From Chitinibacter tainanensis DSM 15459 (GTDB taxonomy: Bacteria > Pseudomonadota > Gammaproteobacteria > Burkholderiales > Chitinibacteraceae): DNA of 64,000 nt. The stretch covers positions 334,579 through 398,578 of the forward strand of contig NZ_KE386953.1 of assembly GCF_000429785.1 (NCBI RefSeq), in the 5' to 3' direction. How positions within the stretch are numbered: position 1 is the first letter of the stretch; every line of letters starts with the position of its first letter. The position numbers and the translations under genes were made by a program. Shown here one piece after another: positions 46,348-55,164 of this stretch. The notes under the pieces were generated by a model. That model was given only the letters and a program-made list of their open reading frames with translations. It was not told the origin of the DNA and searched no databases.

Positions 46348-46435
46348 ATACTGGCCAGCGCAAGGCGACGATGACGGCACTGCCGGTGATGAGAGCCCGA
46401 TGCCTGTGCATTTAGATGCCTGTGCGTTTAAGGCA

Positions 46436-47053
46436 CTAATCCAGACTCAGCTCCAGATCCGCCAGGTGCCGGTGCGCTGCGATGCGCTCGGCATTGGGTT
46501 CATCGGTGCTCAGCACCCAGGCTTCGGCCTCAGCTGGGCTGCGCCCAAATTGCTGATGGCGCCAACACAGGCGCTCGCGCCGCACCAGATCGGGCACTGC
46601 CAGATAGCAGCTTAGATCCAGCAGCGGGCGCACTTGCTGCCAGCCTAGCTCGGGCAAGAGCAGATAATTACCCTCGGTAATCACCAGCGGAGTGCGCGCC
46701 AGGATCGGAATCGCGCCCGCAATCGGCTCTTCGATTTCGCGGCGAAACGTGGGTGCGTAGATGATCTCATCCGCACCTTGCCGGCGTAGGCGCTGCAGCA
46801 GTGCCACATAGCCCGCCACATCAAAGGTATCGGGCGCGCCTTTGCGCGCACTGCGCCCCAGCCGCGCTAGCTCGACATTGGCCAGATGAAAACCATCCAT
46901 TGGCACCAACACCGCCTGCTCGCCCAGCGCCGCCAGTAGCCGCTCGGCAATGGTGGATTTGCCCGCGCCGGGCGCGCCCACCAGCCCCAAAATCCGCCGC
47001 TGCCCGCTCTGGGCCAGCGCTTGCGCCTGATGCACCAAGGCCATGAAATCCAT
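46436..47053 (-). CDS. P-loop nucleoside/sugar kinase family protein
   Basis: 205 aa. Walker A GAPGAGKST (about 28-36), PMDGFHL and ITEGNYLLL match the uridine-kinase/pantothenate-kinase-like P-loop group (YggC/FrcK-type). The substrate is unknown. AAGGAG six bases before the ATG at 47053 fixes the start; the longer frame to 47131 is not needed. Confidence 0.85.
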   Translation of the reverse strand: MDFMALVHQAQALAQSGQRRILGLVGAPGAGKSTIAERLLAALGEQAVLVPMDGFHLANVELARLGRSARKGAPDTFDVAGYVALLQRLRRQGADEIIYAPTFRREIEEPIAGAIPILARTPLVITEGNYLLLPELGWQQVRPLLDLSCYLAVPDLVRRERLCWRHQQFGRSPAEAEAWVLSTDEPNAERIAAHRHLADLELSLD

Positions 47054-47132
47054 GCTGCACTCCTTGCTGAACAATAGGCTCAGGCTAAAAGTCCTTCGTG
47101 CAGCGCACAACAAGGTCTTGCATACACCCATA

Positions 47133-47181
47133 GGGTATATTCACAAAGACTATTTAATTTAATAGCCAGAACCATATACCC
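47133..47181. repeat. GGGTAT-N37-ATACCC site, 49 bp
   Basis: Exact ends at 47133-47138 and 47176-47181. Very AT-rich centre, in the divergent promoter region between the kinase and isochorismatase genes. Confidence 0.85.
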
Positions 47182-47336
47182 ATGCAACTTAGCTGGCATG
47201 CCGCTCGCTCCCATAAATACCGACCTGCCGCCAGCTGATTGTCTATTTTTGTCCGCTCATTTCACCGCTTTTGCCCTTATCTCTTGCAATCAGCTCGCGC
47301 ATACTGGCTTCACCCTATCAACCCAGGAGTCACAAA

Positions 47337-47912
47337 ATGTCCGCCGCCTTATTGGTCATCGATGTCCAGCAATCATTTGAACACCGCCCCTTCTGGAGCA
47401 CAGCCGATTTACCCGCCTATCAGGCCAATCAGCTCGCGCTGATTGATGCTTGCGCGGCGGCGGCGATTCCGGTGGTGAATATCCTGCATGTCAGCCCCGA
47501 GGGCGTGTTTGCCAAAGCCAGCGGCTGGGTGCGGCCGATGCAGTTTTTGCGCCATCAGCCCGCCGCCACCTTTGAAAAAGGCGTGCACAATGCGCTCACC
47601 GACTCGGGGCTGCTCGCGTGGCTCCAAGCGCGAAACATCAAGCGACTGATTATCAGCGGCATGCGCACCGAGCAATGCTGCGAAACCACCGCGCGGGTAG
47701 GCGCAGATCTGGGCTTTGCGATCGAATTTGTCACCGATGCCACGCTCACCTTCGCCATGCAGGGGCCCGATGGTCGCCACTATAGCGCCAGCGAAATTCA
47801 GACCCGTACCGAGCTGGTCTTGGCGCAGCGTTTTGCCAGGCTCTGGACGACTGCAGCGCTGTGCGCCACACTGCAAGCCAACCCTCACGCGCTGGAGACT
47901 TGCCATGCTTGA
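47337..47912 (+). CDS. Isochorismatase-family cysteine hydrolase
   Basis: 191 aa. Catalytic triad candidates are Asp9 (VIDVQ), Lys81 (FEKGVHNALTDS) and Cys114 (GMRTEQC). The cytosolic family hydrolyses amides or vinyl ethers; the substrate is unknown. AGGAG seven bases before the ATG. First of a four-gene operon with overlaps. Confidence 0.88.
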   Translation: MSAALLVIDVQQSFEHRPFWSTADLPAYQANQLALIDACAAAAIPVVNILHVSPEGVFAKASGWVRPMQFLRHQPAATFEKGVHNALTDSGLLAWLQARNIKRLIISGMRTEQCCETTARVGADLGFAIEFVTDATLTFAMQGPDGRHYSASEIQTRTELVLAQRFARLWTTAALCATLQANPHALETCHA

Positions 47913-48105
47913 AATGCGCCCCCATTGCGAGCGCTGCGCGCTAGCGCTTCAGCCCGGCGGCGAAGCCTGGATTTGCAGCTATGAATGCACGTTTTGCCCG
48001 ACCTGCGCCCAGCACGATCTAGCGCAGCAATGCCCCAACTGCCGGGGCGAACTAGTGCGCCGCCCGCGCCGCCTAGCTAGCGAGCCCAATTATGCGCTGG
48101 CGTGA
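47905..48105 (+). CDS. DUF1272 family zinc-ribbon-like protein
   Basis: 66 aa with eight cysteines in the DUF1272 pattern (MLEMRPHCERC, ICSYECTFCPTC, CPNCRGELVRRP). Probably binds zinc. Overlaps the isochorismatase gene by 8 bp and the EamA gene by 14 bp, so clearly cotranslated. Confidence 0.87.
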   Translation: MLEMRPHCERCALALQPGGEAWICSYECTFCPTCAQHDLAQQCPNCRGELVRRPRRLASEPNYALA

Positions 48106-49033
48106 TTACCTGTTGGCGCTGGTGGTGGTTAGCAGCTGGGGCTTTAATTTTGTGGTGATCCGCTGGGGGCTGCACGGTTTGCCGCCGATGCTGCTGGGCG
48201 CGCTGCGGTTTTTATTGGTGGCGGTGCCGGCGGTGTTTTTTATCCCGCGCCCGGCCCTCGCCGCGCGCTACTGGCTGGGCTATGGCGTGGTGTGGGGCGT
48301 GGGGCAATTTGGTTTTCTGTTTACCGCCATGCAGGTGGGCATGCCGGCGGGGCTGGCTTCGGTGGTGCTGCAATCGCAGGCCTTTTTCACTCTGCTGTTT
48401 GCCGCGCTGTGGCTGGGCGAGCGCTGGCGCTGGTTTCAGCTGGCGGGGCTGCTGGTGGCGGCCGGCGGGCTGACACTGATTGGTCTCTCCCATGGCGTGG
48501 GCTTGGGCGCGATGAGCCTGCTTGGCTTTAGCCTCACCTTGTGTGGCGCGGCCGCCTGGGCGCTGGGCAATATCTTGATTCGCCAGCTTAGTCGTCAGGG
48601 TATTGCCTTCCAAGCCAGTCATTTTCTATTCTGGGCGGCAATACCCCCGATTATTATCTTCTCACTGCTAAGCTTATGGCTGGATGGCCCCACCGCCATC
48701 GCCACCGCCATTCGCGATATTTCACTGCGCTCGATTTTGGCCGTGCTGTATCTGGCCTGGGTGGCCACGATCTTGGCGACTTCAATCTGGAACCGGCTGC
48801 TGCAGGACTATTCGGCCAATCAGGTGGCGCCGTTTAGCCTGCTGGTGCCGTGGTTTGGCCTCGCCAGCGCAGCCTTATTGCTGGATGAAGCACTGCTGCC
48901 GCAGCAATGGCTGGGGGCGGCGATTTTGATGCTGGGTTTGCTGCTGAATGTATTTGGCGGGCGCTTAGCAGGCTTGCCCACATTAGGGCGCGGGCTGGCC
49001 AGCAAGCTGGGCTGGGCCCCGCGACAGGGTTAA
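48092..49033 (+). CDS. EamA/DMT-family metabolite exporter
   Basis: 313 aa inner-membrane protein with ten helices in two EamA repeats (WGFNFVVIRWGL start; second repeat from about residue 150). Closest in feel to the O-acetylserine/cysteine exporter EamA. An exact 49 bp site lies within the coding region (48597-48645), encoding GIAFQAS...AAIPP without disrupting the protein. Third gene of the isochorismatase operon. Confidence 0.88.
   Translation: MRWRDYLLALVVVSSWGFNFVVIRWGLHGLPPMLLGALRFLLVAVPAVFFIPRPALAARYWLGYGVVWGVGQFGFLFTAMQVGMPAGLASVVLQSQAFFTLLFAALWLGERWRWFQLAGLLVAAGGLTLIGLSHGVGLGAMSLLGFSLTLCGAAAWALGNILIRQLSRQGIAFQASHFLFWAAIPPIIIFSLLSLWLDGPTAIATAIRDISLRSILAVLYLAWVATILATSIWNRLLQDYSANQVAPFSLLVPWFGLASAALLLDEALLPQQWLGAAILMLGLLLNVFGGRLAGLPTLGRGLASKLGWAPRQG
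48597..48645. repeat. GGGTAT-N37-ATACCC site, 49 bp, inside EamA gene
   Basis: Exact ends at 48597-48602 and 48640-48645, extended to GGGTATTGCC/GGCAATACCC. In-frame and in a normal-looking transporter segment. Confidence 0.8.
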
Positions 49034-49036
49034 AAC

Positions 49037-50008
49037 ATGCGCGATGTGTATTTTGTCCTCAGCCCGCAGTTTATGTTGCTGGATCTGGCCGGCCCCGCCG
49101 AAGTGCTGCAAATCGCCCGCGAACACGGCGCGGCGCTCAAGCTGCAGCTAGTGGCGGCCGAGCCCGAGCTGCGCTCGTCGATTGGGCTGATACAACACCG
49201 GCTCGACCCGCTACCCAGCCCGCTACCCGCCGGCGCCTTGGTGATGCTGATCGGGGTGCAAAATTCGCGCGAGAATCTGCGCCTGCCGGCCGCGCAAGCC
49301 ATTGTGAGCTGGCTGCAGCGCGAATTTGATCCCCAGCAGCACCAGCTGGCCGGGATTTGCTCGGGCACCATGCTGGCCGCGCAAGCGGGCTTGCTGGCGG
49401 GGCGGCGTTGCACCACCCACCATGCGCTGATCGAACGCTTGCGTCAAACCGCGCCACAAGCTTTGGTAGAAGAAAACCGGCTGTTTGTCGAAGACGGCCC
49501 CATCGCCACCAGCGCCGGGATTACCGCCGGCATCGATCTGGCGCTGCATATTCTGGCGCGCGAGTTTGGCCCGGCGCTCACTCAAAGCGTAGCGCGGGAA
49601 ATGGTGATCTGGCTGCGCCGCAGCGGCAATGATCCGCAGCTCTCGCCTTGGCTCGCACACCGCAATCATTTGCAGCCGCTGGTGCACAAAGCGCAAGATT
49701 TGCTCAGCGCCGAGCCGCGCCAGCGCTGGACTTTAGAAACCCTCGCCAATACATTGCACACCACGCCGCGCACCCTTAGCCGGCAATTTGCCCAGGCCAC
49801 CGGCATCAGCCCGCATGCCTATCAGCAAAGCCTGCGCCTGGCGCTAGCGCAGCAATTATTGGGCAATCCGGTCTTGAGCATTGAGACCGTGGCATTGGAA
49901 AGCGGCTTTAGCTCGGCGCGCGATTTTCGCCGGGTGTGGCAGCAGCAATTTGGCCGCTTACCCAGCGCAAGTCGCCACCAGGCTACCGAGCTGGATAGCC
50001 AGGTATAG
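49037..50008 (+). CDS. GlxA-family AraC-type regulator
   Basis: 323 aa. N-terminal DJ-1/PfpI-like domain (residues 1-190, with GICSGTML at the elbow) and C-terminal AraC helix-turn-helix (~230-320, SFSSARDFRRVWQQQFG-type motif present as GFSSARDFRRVW). It lies 3 bp after the exporter gene, so probably controls this operon. Its final codons overlap a variant 49 bp site (50001-50049). Confidence 0.9.
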   Translation: MRDVYFVLSPQFMLLDLAGPAEVLQIAREHGAALKLQLVAAEPELRSSIGLIQHRLDPLPSPLPAGALVMLIGVQNSRENLRLPAAQAIVSWLQREFDPQQHQLAGICSGTMLAAQAGLLAGRRCTTHHALIERLRQTAPQALVEENRLFVEDGPIATSAGITAGIDLALHILAREFGPALTQSVAREMVIWLRRSGNDPQLSPWLAHRNHLQPLVHKAQDLLSAEPRQRWTLETLANTLHTTPRTLSRQFAQATGISPHAYQQSLRLALAQQLLGNPVLSIETVALESGFSSARDFRRVWQQQFGRLPSASRHQATELDSQV

Positions 50009-50049
50009 CGCCAAGATCCATACCCGATAATGCCTACAACCGTATACCT
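50001..50049. repeat. 49 bp two-ended site, AGGTAT...ATACCT variant
   Basis: Ends AGGTAT (50001-50006) and ATACCT (50044-50049). Both carry the same symmetrical change, so the dyad is kept. Overlaps the stop codon of the AraC gene. An inner ATACCC (50020) and outer GGGTAT (50054) are extra half-ends. Confidence 0.6.
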
Positions 50050-50071
50050 AATCGGGTATCTATCCAAGCCA

Positions 50072-50542
50072 TTAGTTACCGAGGATATTGAGCTCGCCAG
50101 TGCGCTCAAACGACAAGCCGCCCGGCAATAGCGGCGCGTACACCTTGCCGGTTAGTTCGTATTTCAGCTTGGCGCTACCCAGCTGCAAAGCCTGAATTTG
50201 CTTAAATACGCCCGAGAGATTGGTGGTGACATTCAGCTTCACCACTTTTTCCCCCAGCCGCGGCAGATCGAGCTTTTCGTTCGTGACGCCTTGGGCAAAA
50301 TGCTGGCCATTGAGCGCCACCTTCACCTGCAGGCCATCGAGCGGAATCTCATAATTATTCGGGTTTTGCACCCGCAGATGCAGCACAAACTGCTGCTCAA
50401 CCAGGCCAAGTTTGCCTACCGAAATGCCGGCCAGGCTCACCTGCGGCTTTTCAAAACCATTCGGAATCACGCTACATGAGCTCAGCAGCACAACCGCGCA
50501 GCAGCACAGCAGCAGCTTTTGCACTAAACGCGCCCACATCAT
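50072..50542 (-). CDS. LEA14/WHy-domain lipoprotein
   Basis: 156 aa. Signal peptide with lipobox LLSSC (Cys23), then a LEA type 2 (WHy) beta-domain (LRVQNPNNYEIPLDGLQVKVALNG). Envelope-located; proposed stress or stability role in the family. Start codons ATGATG overlap the stop of the thioesterase gene, so the two are coupled. Confidence 0.85.
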   Translation of the reverse strand: MMWARLVQKLLLCCCAVVLLSSCSVIPNGFEKPQVSLAGISVGKLGLVEQQFVLHLRVQNPNNYEIPLDGLQVKVALNGQHFAQGVTNEKLDLPRLGEKVVKLNVTTNLSGVFKQIQALQLGSAKLKYELTGKVYAPLLPGGLSFERTGELNILGN

Positions 50543-50958
50543 GCGCCCTCCACCGCATACTGCAGGCGGCGCAAACGCTCGCCCAGCTCACCGATCAGGC
50601 TTTGCGCGCCTTGCTCGCGCGGATGCAGCACAGCAAAAGTGACCTCGGCTTCGGCCACCAGCTTGCCATTGTCTTGACGCACAATGCGCTGCTCGATAAC
50701 GCCGTCTTTTTCGCCCAGCGTGGCCAGCCGGGTGTGGATCAAGAGCTCATCGCCCATGGTAGCCGGGCGTTTGTAGCGAATATCAATACGGCTCACCACC
50801 AGCGCTAATTCGCGCTCGGCATACCATTGCACGCCACCGTATTCTTCCAGCAGCGCCCAGCGGGCCTCTTCCAGAAATTCCAGATAGCGGGCGTTATTCA
50901 CATGGCCGTATAAATCCAGATGATAACCACGGACTTTAATCAGAGTAGGCGTTGCCAT
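50539..50958 (-). CDS. Acyl-CoA thioesterase (4HBT, FadM/YbgC-like)
   Basis: 139 aa hot-dog-fold thioesterase. The motif YHLDLYGHVNNARYLEF with catalytic Asp and the GHVNN turn is classical. Hydrolyses acyl-CoAs in the cytosol; chain preference unknown. Divergent from the AsmA gene. Confidence 0.88.
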   Translation of the reverse strand: MATPTLIKVRGYHLDLYGHVNNARYLEFLEEARWALLEEYGGVQWYAERELALVVSRIDIRYKRPATMGDELLIHTRLATLGEKDGVIEQRIVRQDNGKLVAEAEVTFAVLHPREQGAQSLIGELGERLRRLQYAVEGA

Positions 50959-51140
50959 AAAAACTCATATGGGTTGCGATTGGTGCCCCGATCATAATGC
51001 GCTTTAATCCGCCGCGCCATGTCTGCGCCACGCCGGCGGTGCGGGCAGGTGCGGCGTGGCAATGGGGTTTTTCACATCCTGCTTTTGTTTCAGCGCTTTC
51101 TTATGGATAATCGACCGATTCGCGCGTTTAGAAAGTGGTT

Positions 51141-53468
51141 ATGGATTGGCGTCATTCCCGTCCGGTACGGATTTTAATATTACTGCTGTTCACCCTGAGC
51201 CTATTGCTGGGGGTGCTGCCCTACTTTCTGTCGTCCGACGCCTTACGCCAGCAGATCATCACGCAGGTCGAAAGTGATACCGGCCGCAAGCTCAATATCA
51301 GCGGCCGCGCGCAACTGGTTTTGCTGCCCCGCCCTGCGCTGCTAGTGAGCAACGCCACCCTCTCCGAACCCAATGACAGTACGATTTTTGCCCACGCCGA
51401 TCGCATTAAAGTCGTGCTGCGCCTTTGGCCGCTTTTGAGCCAGCAGGAAACCGTGGTTCACGCCATCGAAATCGATGAGCCCGAACTCAATATCGTGCGC
51501 AATGAAAACGGCGCTTATAACTTCGAAGACCTTCTGCGGCCGCGCAACGATAAAATCAAAGTCGCGCTGGATAATCTGACCTTCAATCAGGCGCGCCTGA
51601 GCTGGAAAGACGAATTCATCGGCGAAGCCGTCACCATCTCGGCGCTGGATTTGCGCATGAGCGAGCTTACCGATCCGAAAAAAGGGCAGCTGAGCATCGG
51701 CGGGCATATTGCGATTGGCGATGATCCGAAGCAGCCCCTGTGGCTGGGCAATATCACCGGCGAAGCCGCCATGCGCTATCTGGAAAAAGAGCGCACGCTG
51801 CGGGTTGCCGATATTCAATTCGATATTGTGCAATCCGGCGAAAGCGCGCCCGATTGGCAGCTAAAACAAGCGCAACTGCAAGCACGCGGCAACCTGAATT
51901 ATGGCTGGGCGCCGCTTAAGCTCACCGGCGGGGATATGTCGGTGGCCATCAGCGCCGTGCGGGCTGGCCAGCATTGGAGCGGCCAGGTCGATGTGCCGGA
52001 AATCAAGCTCACCGATAGCGCCCTGAATCTGCACCGGCTAAAAATGCAGCTGGCGATGAAAGACCAGCAAACCGAGCTGGCCGTGAATACCAGCATCCCC
52101 ACACTGGGTGGCGCGCATCGCTCTTTCCTGCGCACCAATAATGCCCAGATCAATGTGCGCTATAAAAGCCCGCAGCAGCAGCTGAATCTGCAATACAACA
52201 GCCCGCTGGAGCTTTATCGCGGCTCGCTGATCCGGCTGGCCGATTACAAACTCAACGGCAATTACACCAACCGCAGCCTGCCGCGCGGGGCCATCCGCTT
52301 TGAGCTGGATGGCCGTGGTGATCTGGATTTGCGCAATGAAATCCTCAATCTGGAAAGCACCGGCAAGCTGGACGGCGAAAACGTCACCACCCAGATCAAT
52401 ATGGAGAACTTCCTGGCGCCGCAATACCGGCTGAATCTGGATGTGGCCAAGCTCGACCTCACCCCGTATCTGCCAGCCGTAACCGCCGGCGCCAAAACCG
52501 TTGATCATGCGGCGCAGCTGGATTTATGGTGGCTCAAAGAGCTGAACGCCATCGGCGCCATCCGCATTGGCGAGCTGGTATTACAAAATATGCACGTCGA
52601 TGATCTATCGATGAAGCTGATCGCCCGCAACCAGCGCCTGGTGCTCGATCCGCTCTCGGCCACCATTTACGAAGGCCGCCTCAATGGCCGCGCCGAAATC
52701 GATGCCAGCAAAAAACCGGTATATTTCCGCCTCGAGCAAGTGCTGAGCAATATGAATATCAACACCCTGCTCACCGATGTGATCGATAGCAGCCGCTTTG
52801 AAGGTCGCAGTAATCTGACCATCGACATCGCCGCCGTGGGCAATAAGCTCTCCGATCTGCGCCACACCGCCGGTGGCACCGTGCGGGTAAGCCTGAAACA
52901 GGGTGCGATTCGCGGGATTGATATTCCCGCCTTGCTCAATAGCGCCAGCCAGCAAATCAAGCTGATGAATGGGCAAATCACCCCCAGCGCGCAAAAAGAT
53001 GCCCGCACGCAATTCTCGGCGCTCAACGCCACTTTTAATCTCAAACATGGCGTGGCCAGTAATAACGACCTGAATGTCAGCGCGGGGATCTTGCGGCTGG
53101 CCGGCGCCGGCCAGATTGACCTGGGCCGGGGTGAAATTGATTACCGCATGCAAGCCAGCGCCAACTCGCAAGTGAGTGCACTCAGTGGCTTGGCTGGCCT
53201 TGTGCTGCCCATCAGCTTTACCGGCCCGCTCAATGCGCCGGTGTATAAAGCCGACTACAGCAGCTTAAAAGAGCAGCTGGTGGCCAAACAGCAAGCCGAA
53301 GCAGCTGCCCGCTTGCGCGAGGCCGAACGCAAAGCGGCCGCGGCCAAAGCCAAGGCGGAAGCAGAACGCAAAGCGGCCGAGCGCAAAGCCGCCGCCGAAC
53401 GAAAAGCGGCGCAGCAAAAAGCCAAGGCCGCCGCCAAACCCACTCCCAAACCCAGTAAGCCCCGCTAA
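51141..53468 (+). CDS. asmA: AsmA-family envelope protein
   Basis: 775 aa. One N-terminal membrane anchor (about 9-29), then an AsmA/chorein-like periplasmic body with an AsmA C-terminal domain near 480-690. AsmA-like proteins move phospholipid between membranes. The last ~80 residues are an Ala/Lys/Glu/Arg-rich predicted coiled coil (repeats of ERKAA) ending in a Pro/Lys tail. The ATG at 51141 is preferred to a GTG at 51135. mutY follows 2 bp after the stop. Confidence 0.88.
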   Translation: MDWRHSRPVRILILLLFTLSLLLGVLPYFLSSDALRQQIITQVESDTGRKLNISGRAQLVLLPRPALLVSNATLSEPNDSTIFAHADRIKVVLRLWPLLSQQETVVHAIEIDEPELNIVRNENGAYNFEDLLRPRNDKIKVALDNLTFNQARLSWKDEFIGEAVTISALDLRMSELTDPKKGQLSIGGHIAIGDDPKQPLWLGNITGEAAMRYLEKERTLRVADIQFDIVQSGESAPDWQLKQAQLQARGNLNYGWAPLKLTGGDMSVAISAVRAGQHWSGQVDVPEIKLTDSALNLHRLKMQLAMKDQQTELAVNTSIPTLGGAHRSFLRTNNAQINVRYKSPQQQLNLQYNSPLELYRGSLIRLADYKLNGNYTNRSLPRGAIRFELDGRGDLDLRNEILNLESTGKLDGENVTTQINMENFLAPQYRLNLDVAKLDLTPYLPAVTAGAKTVDHAAQLDLWWLKELNAIGAIRIGELVLQNMHVDDLSMKLIARNQRLVLDPLSATIYEGRLNGRAEIDASKKPVYFRLEQVLSNMNINTLLTDVIDSSRFEGRSNLTIDIAAVGNKLSDLRHTAGGTVRVSLKQGAIRGIDIPALLNSASQQIKLMNGQITPSAQKDARTQFSALNATFNLKHGVASNNDLNVSAGILRLAGAGQIDLGRGEIDYRMQASANSQVSALSGLAGLVLPISFTGPLNAPVYKADYSSLKEQLVAKQQAEAAARLREAERKAAAAKAKAEAERKAAERKAAAERKAAQQKAKAAAKPTPKPSKPR

Positions 53469-53470
53469 GC

Positions 53471-54496
53471 ATGTCTGATTTTGCAACCCGCCTGATCGCC
53501 TGGCAGCGAGAACACGGCCGGCATGGCCTGCCGTGGCAAGTGGCTGATGGCTATCACGTTTGGCTATCGGAAATCATGCTGCAGCAAACGCAGGTGACGA
53601 CGGTACTCGATTATTACCCGCGCTTTCTGGCTAAATTCCCAACGATTTTTGATCTCGCCGCGGCACCACTCGATGATGTGCTGGCGCTATGGAGCGGGCT
53701 GGGCTACTACACTCGCGCGCGCAATCTGCACAAATGCGCGCAAGCCGTGGTGGCGCAATACGGCGGCCGATTTCCCAGCGATCCGGTGCTGGTGGCCGAG
53801 CTACCCGGCATTGGCCGCAGTACCGCCGCAGCGATTACAGCCTTTTCATATGGCACGCGCGCGGCGATTTTGGATGGCAATGTCAAACGTGTACTGACGC
53901 GCTGGGCCGGTATTGAGGGCTATCCGGGCGTGAAAGCAGTGGAAAACCGGCTGTGGGATTTGGCCAATGCCTTGCTACCAGCAGCAGACATCGAAGCCTA
54001 TACGCAAGGGCTAATGGATTTGGGCGCCACCGTTTGTACCCCGAAAAAACCAAGCTGTTTAACCTGCCCGATGAGCGCCGATTGCCAAGCGCGATTATCC
54101 AATCGCCAAGCCGAGCTCCCAACGCCCAAGCAAAAAAAAGCCGTGCCGGAAAAATCAACTGTGATGCTGATTATCCGCAACGCGCAAGGGCAGATTTTGC
54201 TGCAAAAACGCCCACCCACCGGCATTTGGGGCGGGCTGTGGAGCTTGCCCGAGGTAGACAGCACCCTTGCGGCTAATGAACTGGTGGCGCAGCAATTCGG
54301 CCTCGAGATCGAGCTGGAACCCGCCCTGCCCGATTTTGTGCATGTGTTTACCCATTACAAACTGACCATCACGCCGCAGCCGGCCTATGTTACTGGAGCC
54401 CAAGGTGTACGGTCGGATCAAACCCAGTGGTTTAGTCAGCAAGAGGCTTTGGCCGCCGGCATTCCCACCCCGGTGCGCAAACTACTGCTCAGCTAG
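53471..54496 (+). CDS. mutY: A/G-specific adenine glycosylase
   Basis: 341 aa DNA repair enzyme removing A opposite 8-oxoG. Catalytic Glu34 (SEIMLQQT) and Asp135 (AILDGNVKR), HhH LPGIGRST (111-118) and the 4Fe-4S ligands Cys189, 196, 199, 205 (C-X6-C-X2-C-X5-C). A C-terminal NUDIX-like MutT domain (from about 225) recognises 8-oxoG. Coupled to the upstream AsmA gene. Confidence 0.96.
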   Translation: MSDFATRLIAWQREHGRHGLPWQVADGYHVWLSEIMLQQTQVTTVLDYYPRFLAKFPTIFDLAAAPLDDVLALWSGLGYYTRARNLHKCAQAVVAQYGGRFPSDPVLVAELPGIGRSTAAAITAFSYGTRAAILDGNVKRVLTRWAGIEGYPGVKAVENRLWDLANALLPAADIEAYTQGLMDLGATVCTPKKPSCLTCPMSADCQARLSNRQAELPTPKQKKAVPEKSTVMLIIRNAQGQILLQKRPPTGIWGGLWSLPEVDSTLAANELVAQQFGLEIELEPALPDFVHVFTHYKLTITPQPAYVTGAQGVRSDQTQWFSQQEALAAGIPTPVRKLLLS

Positions 54497-54591
54497 GTGA
54501 GTTGAGCTGGCTACAACTGTACTAGTGGGTCGTGATCGCCAAACTACTTGCCGAGGATGAGTGAATGACTACCACCTCAGACCATTCCAAA

Positions 54592-54640
54592 GGGTACACC
54601 CCCATTAGCAAATACCTACATAGCCTAAAGTCATATACCC
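54592..54640. repeat. 49 bp two-ended site, GGGTAC...ATACCC variant
   Basis: GGGTAC at 54592-54597 and ATACCC at 54635-54640: one mismatch. Intergenic, upstream of the second pilin gene. Confidence 0.7.
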
Positions 54641-54744
54641 AGCACAGGTATATAAAAAATATATGACAATTACATCGGGATAATCCGCGATACTCACGTT
54701 CACACCTGCCCCGTAAGCTGCCGCGCATTGATTGGGAGTGGCAG

Positions 54745-55164
54745 ATGCAGTTACAGCACAAACAAGGTTGGACTCTGATCGAACTAATGATCGTAGTCGC
54801 GATTCTCGGTATTTTGGCAGCCTTGGCGTTGCCAGCCTATGGACGTTACGTGCAGCAGGCGCGACGAGCAGAAGCCTTTAGCCAGCTCAGTAAAATCCAG
54901 CAGCTGCAGGAAAAATATCGCGCCAATAACTTAAGCTACGCCACACTACCTCAACTGGGGCTTACCACCGCTGGGCAAACCACTTATCTGAGCGAGAACG
55001 GCTACTACCGGCTGCAAATCTTGTCGGGGGTAGGCAGCAACGGCTATGTGGTGCAAGCCATTGCCCAAGGTACACAAAGCCGTGATAGCGGCTGTACCAC
55101 ACTGGAAATCATGCTCAACAATGGGCAAGAAATCCGCAGCCCGACACGCTGCTGGCGCAAATAA
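54745..55164 (+). CDS. Second type IV pilin-like protein (PilE-like)
   Basis: 139 aa. Prepilin signal MQLQHKQG then [28 protein letters not shown], with Glu5. The two C-terminal cysteines (SGCTTLE...TRCWRK) define a D-region. Similar layout to the pilin at 28010 ([19 protein letters not shown] versus [19 protein letters not shown]). Single gene with its own ribosome site (GGGAG, six bases). Confidence 0.9.
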   Translation: MQLQHKQGWTLIELMIVVAILGILAALALPAYGRYVQQARRAEAFSQLSKIQQLQEKYRANNLSYATLPQLGLTTAGQTTYLSENGYYRLQILSGVGSNGYVVQAIAQGTQSRDSGCTTLEIMLNNGQEIRSPTRCWRK

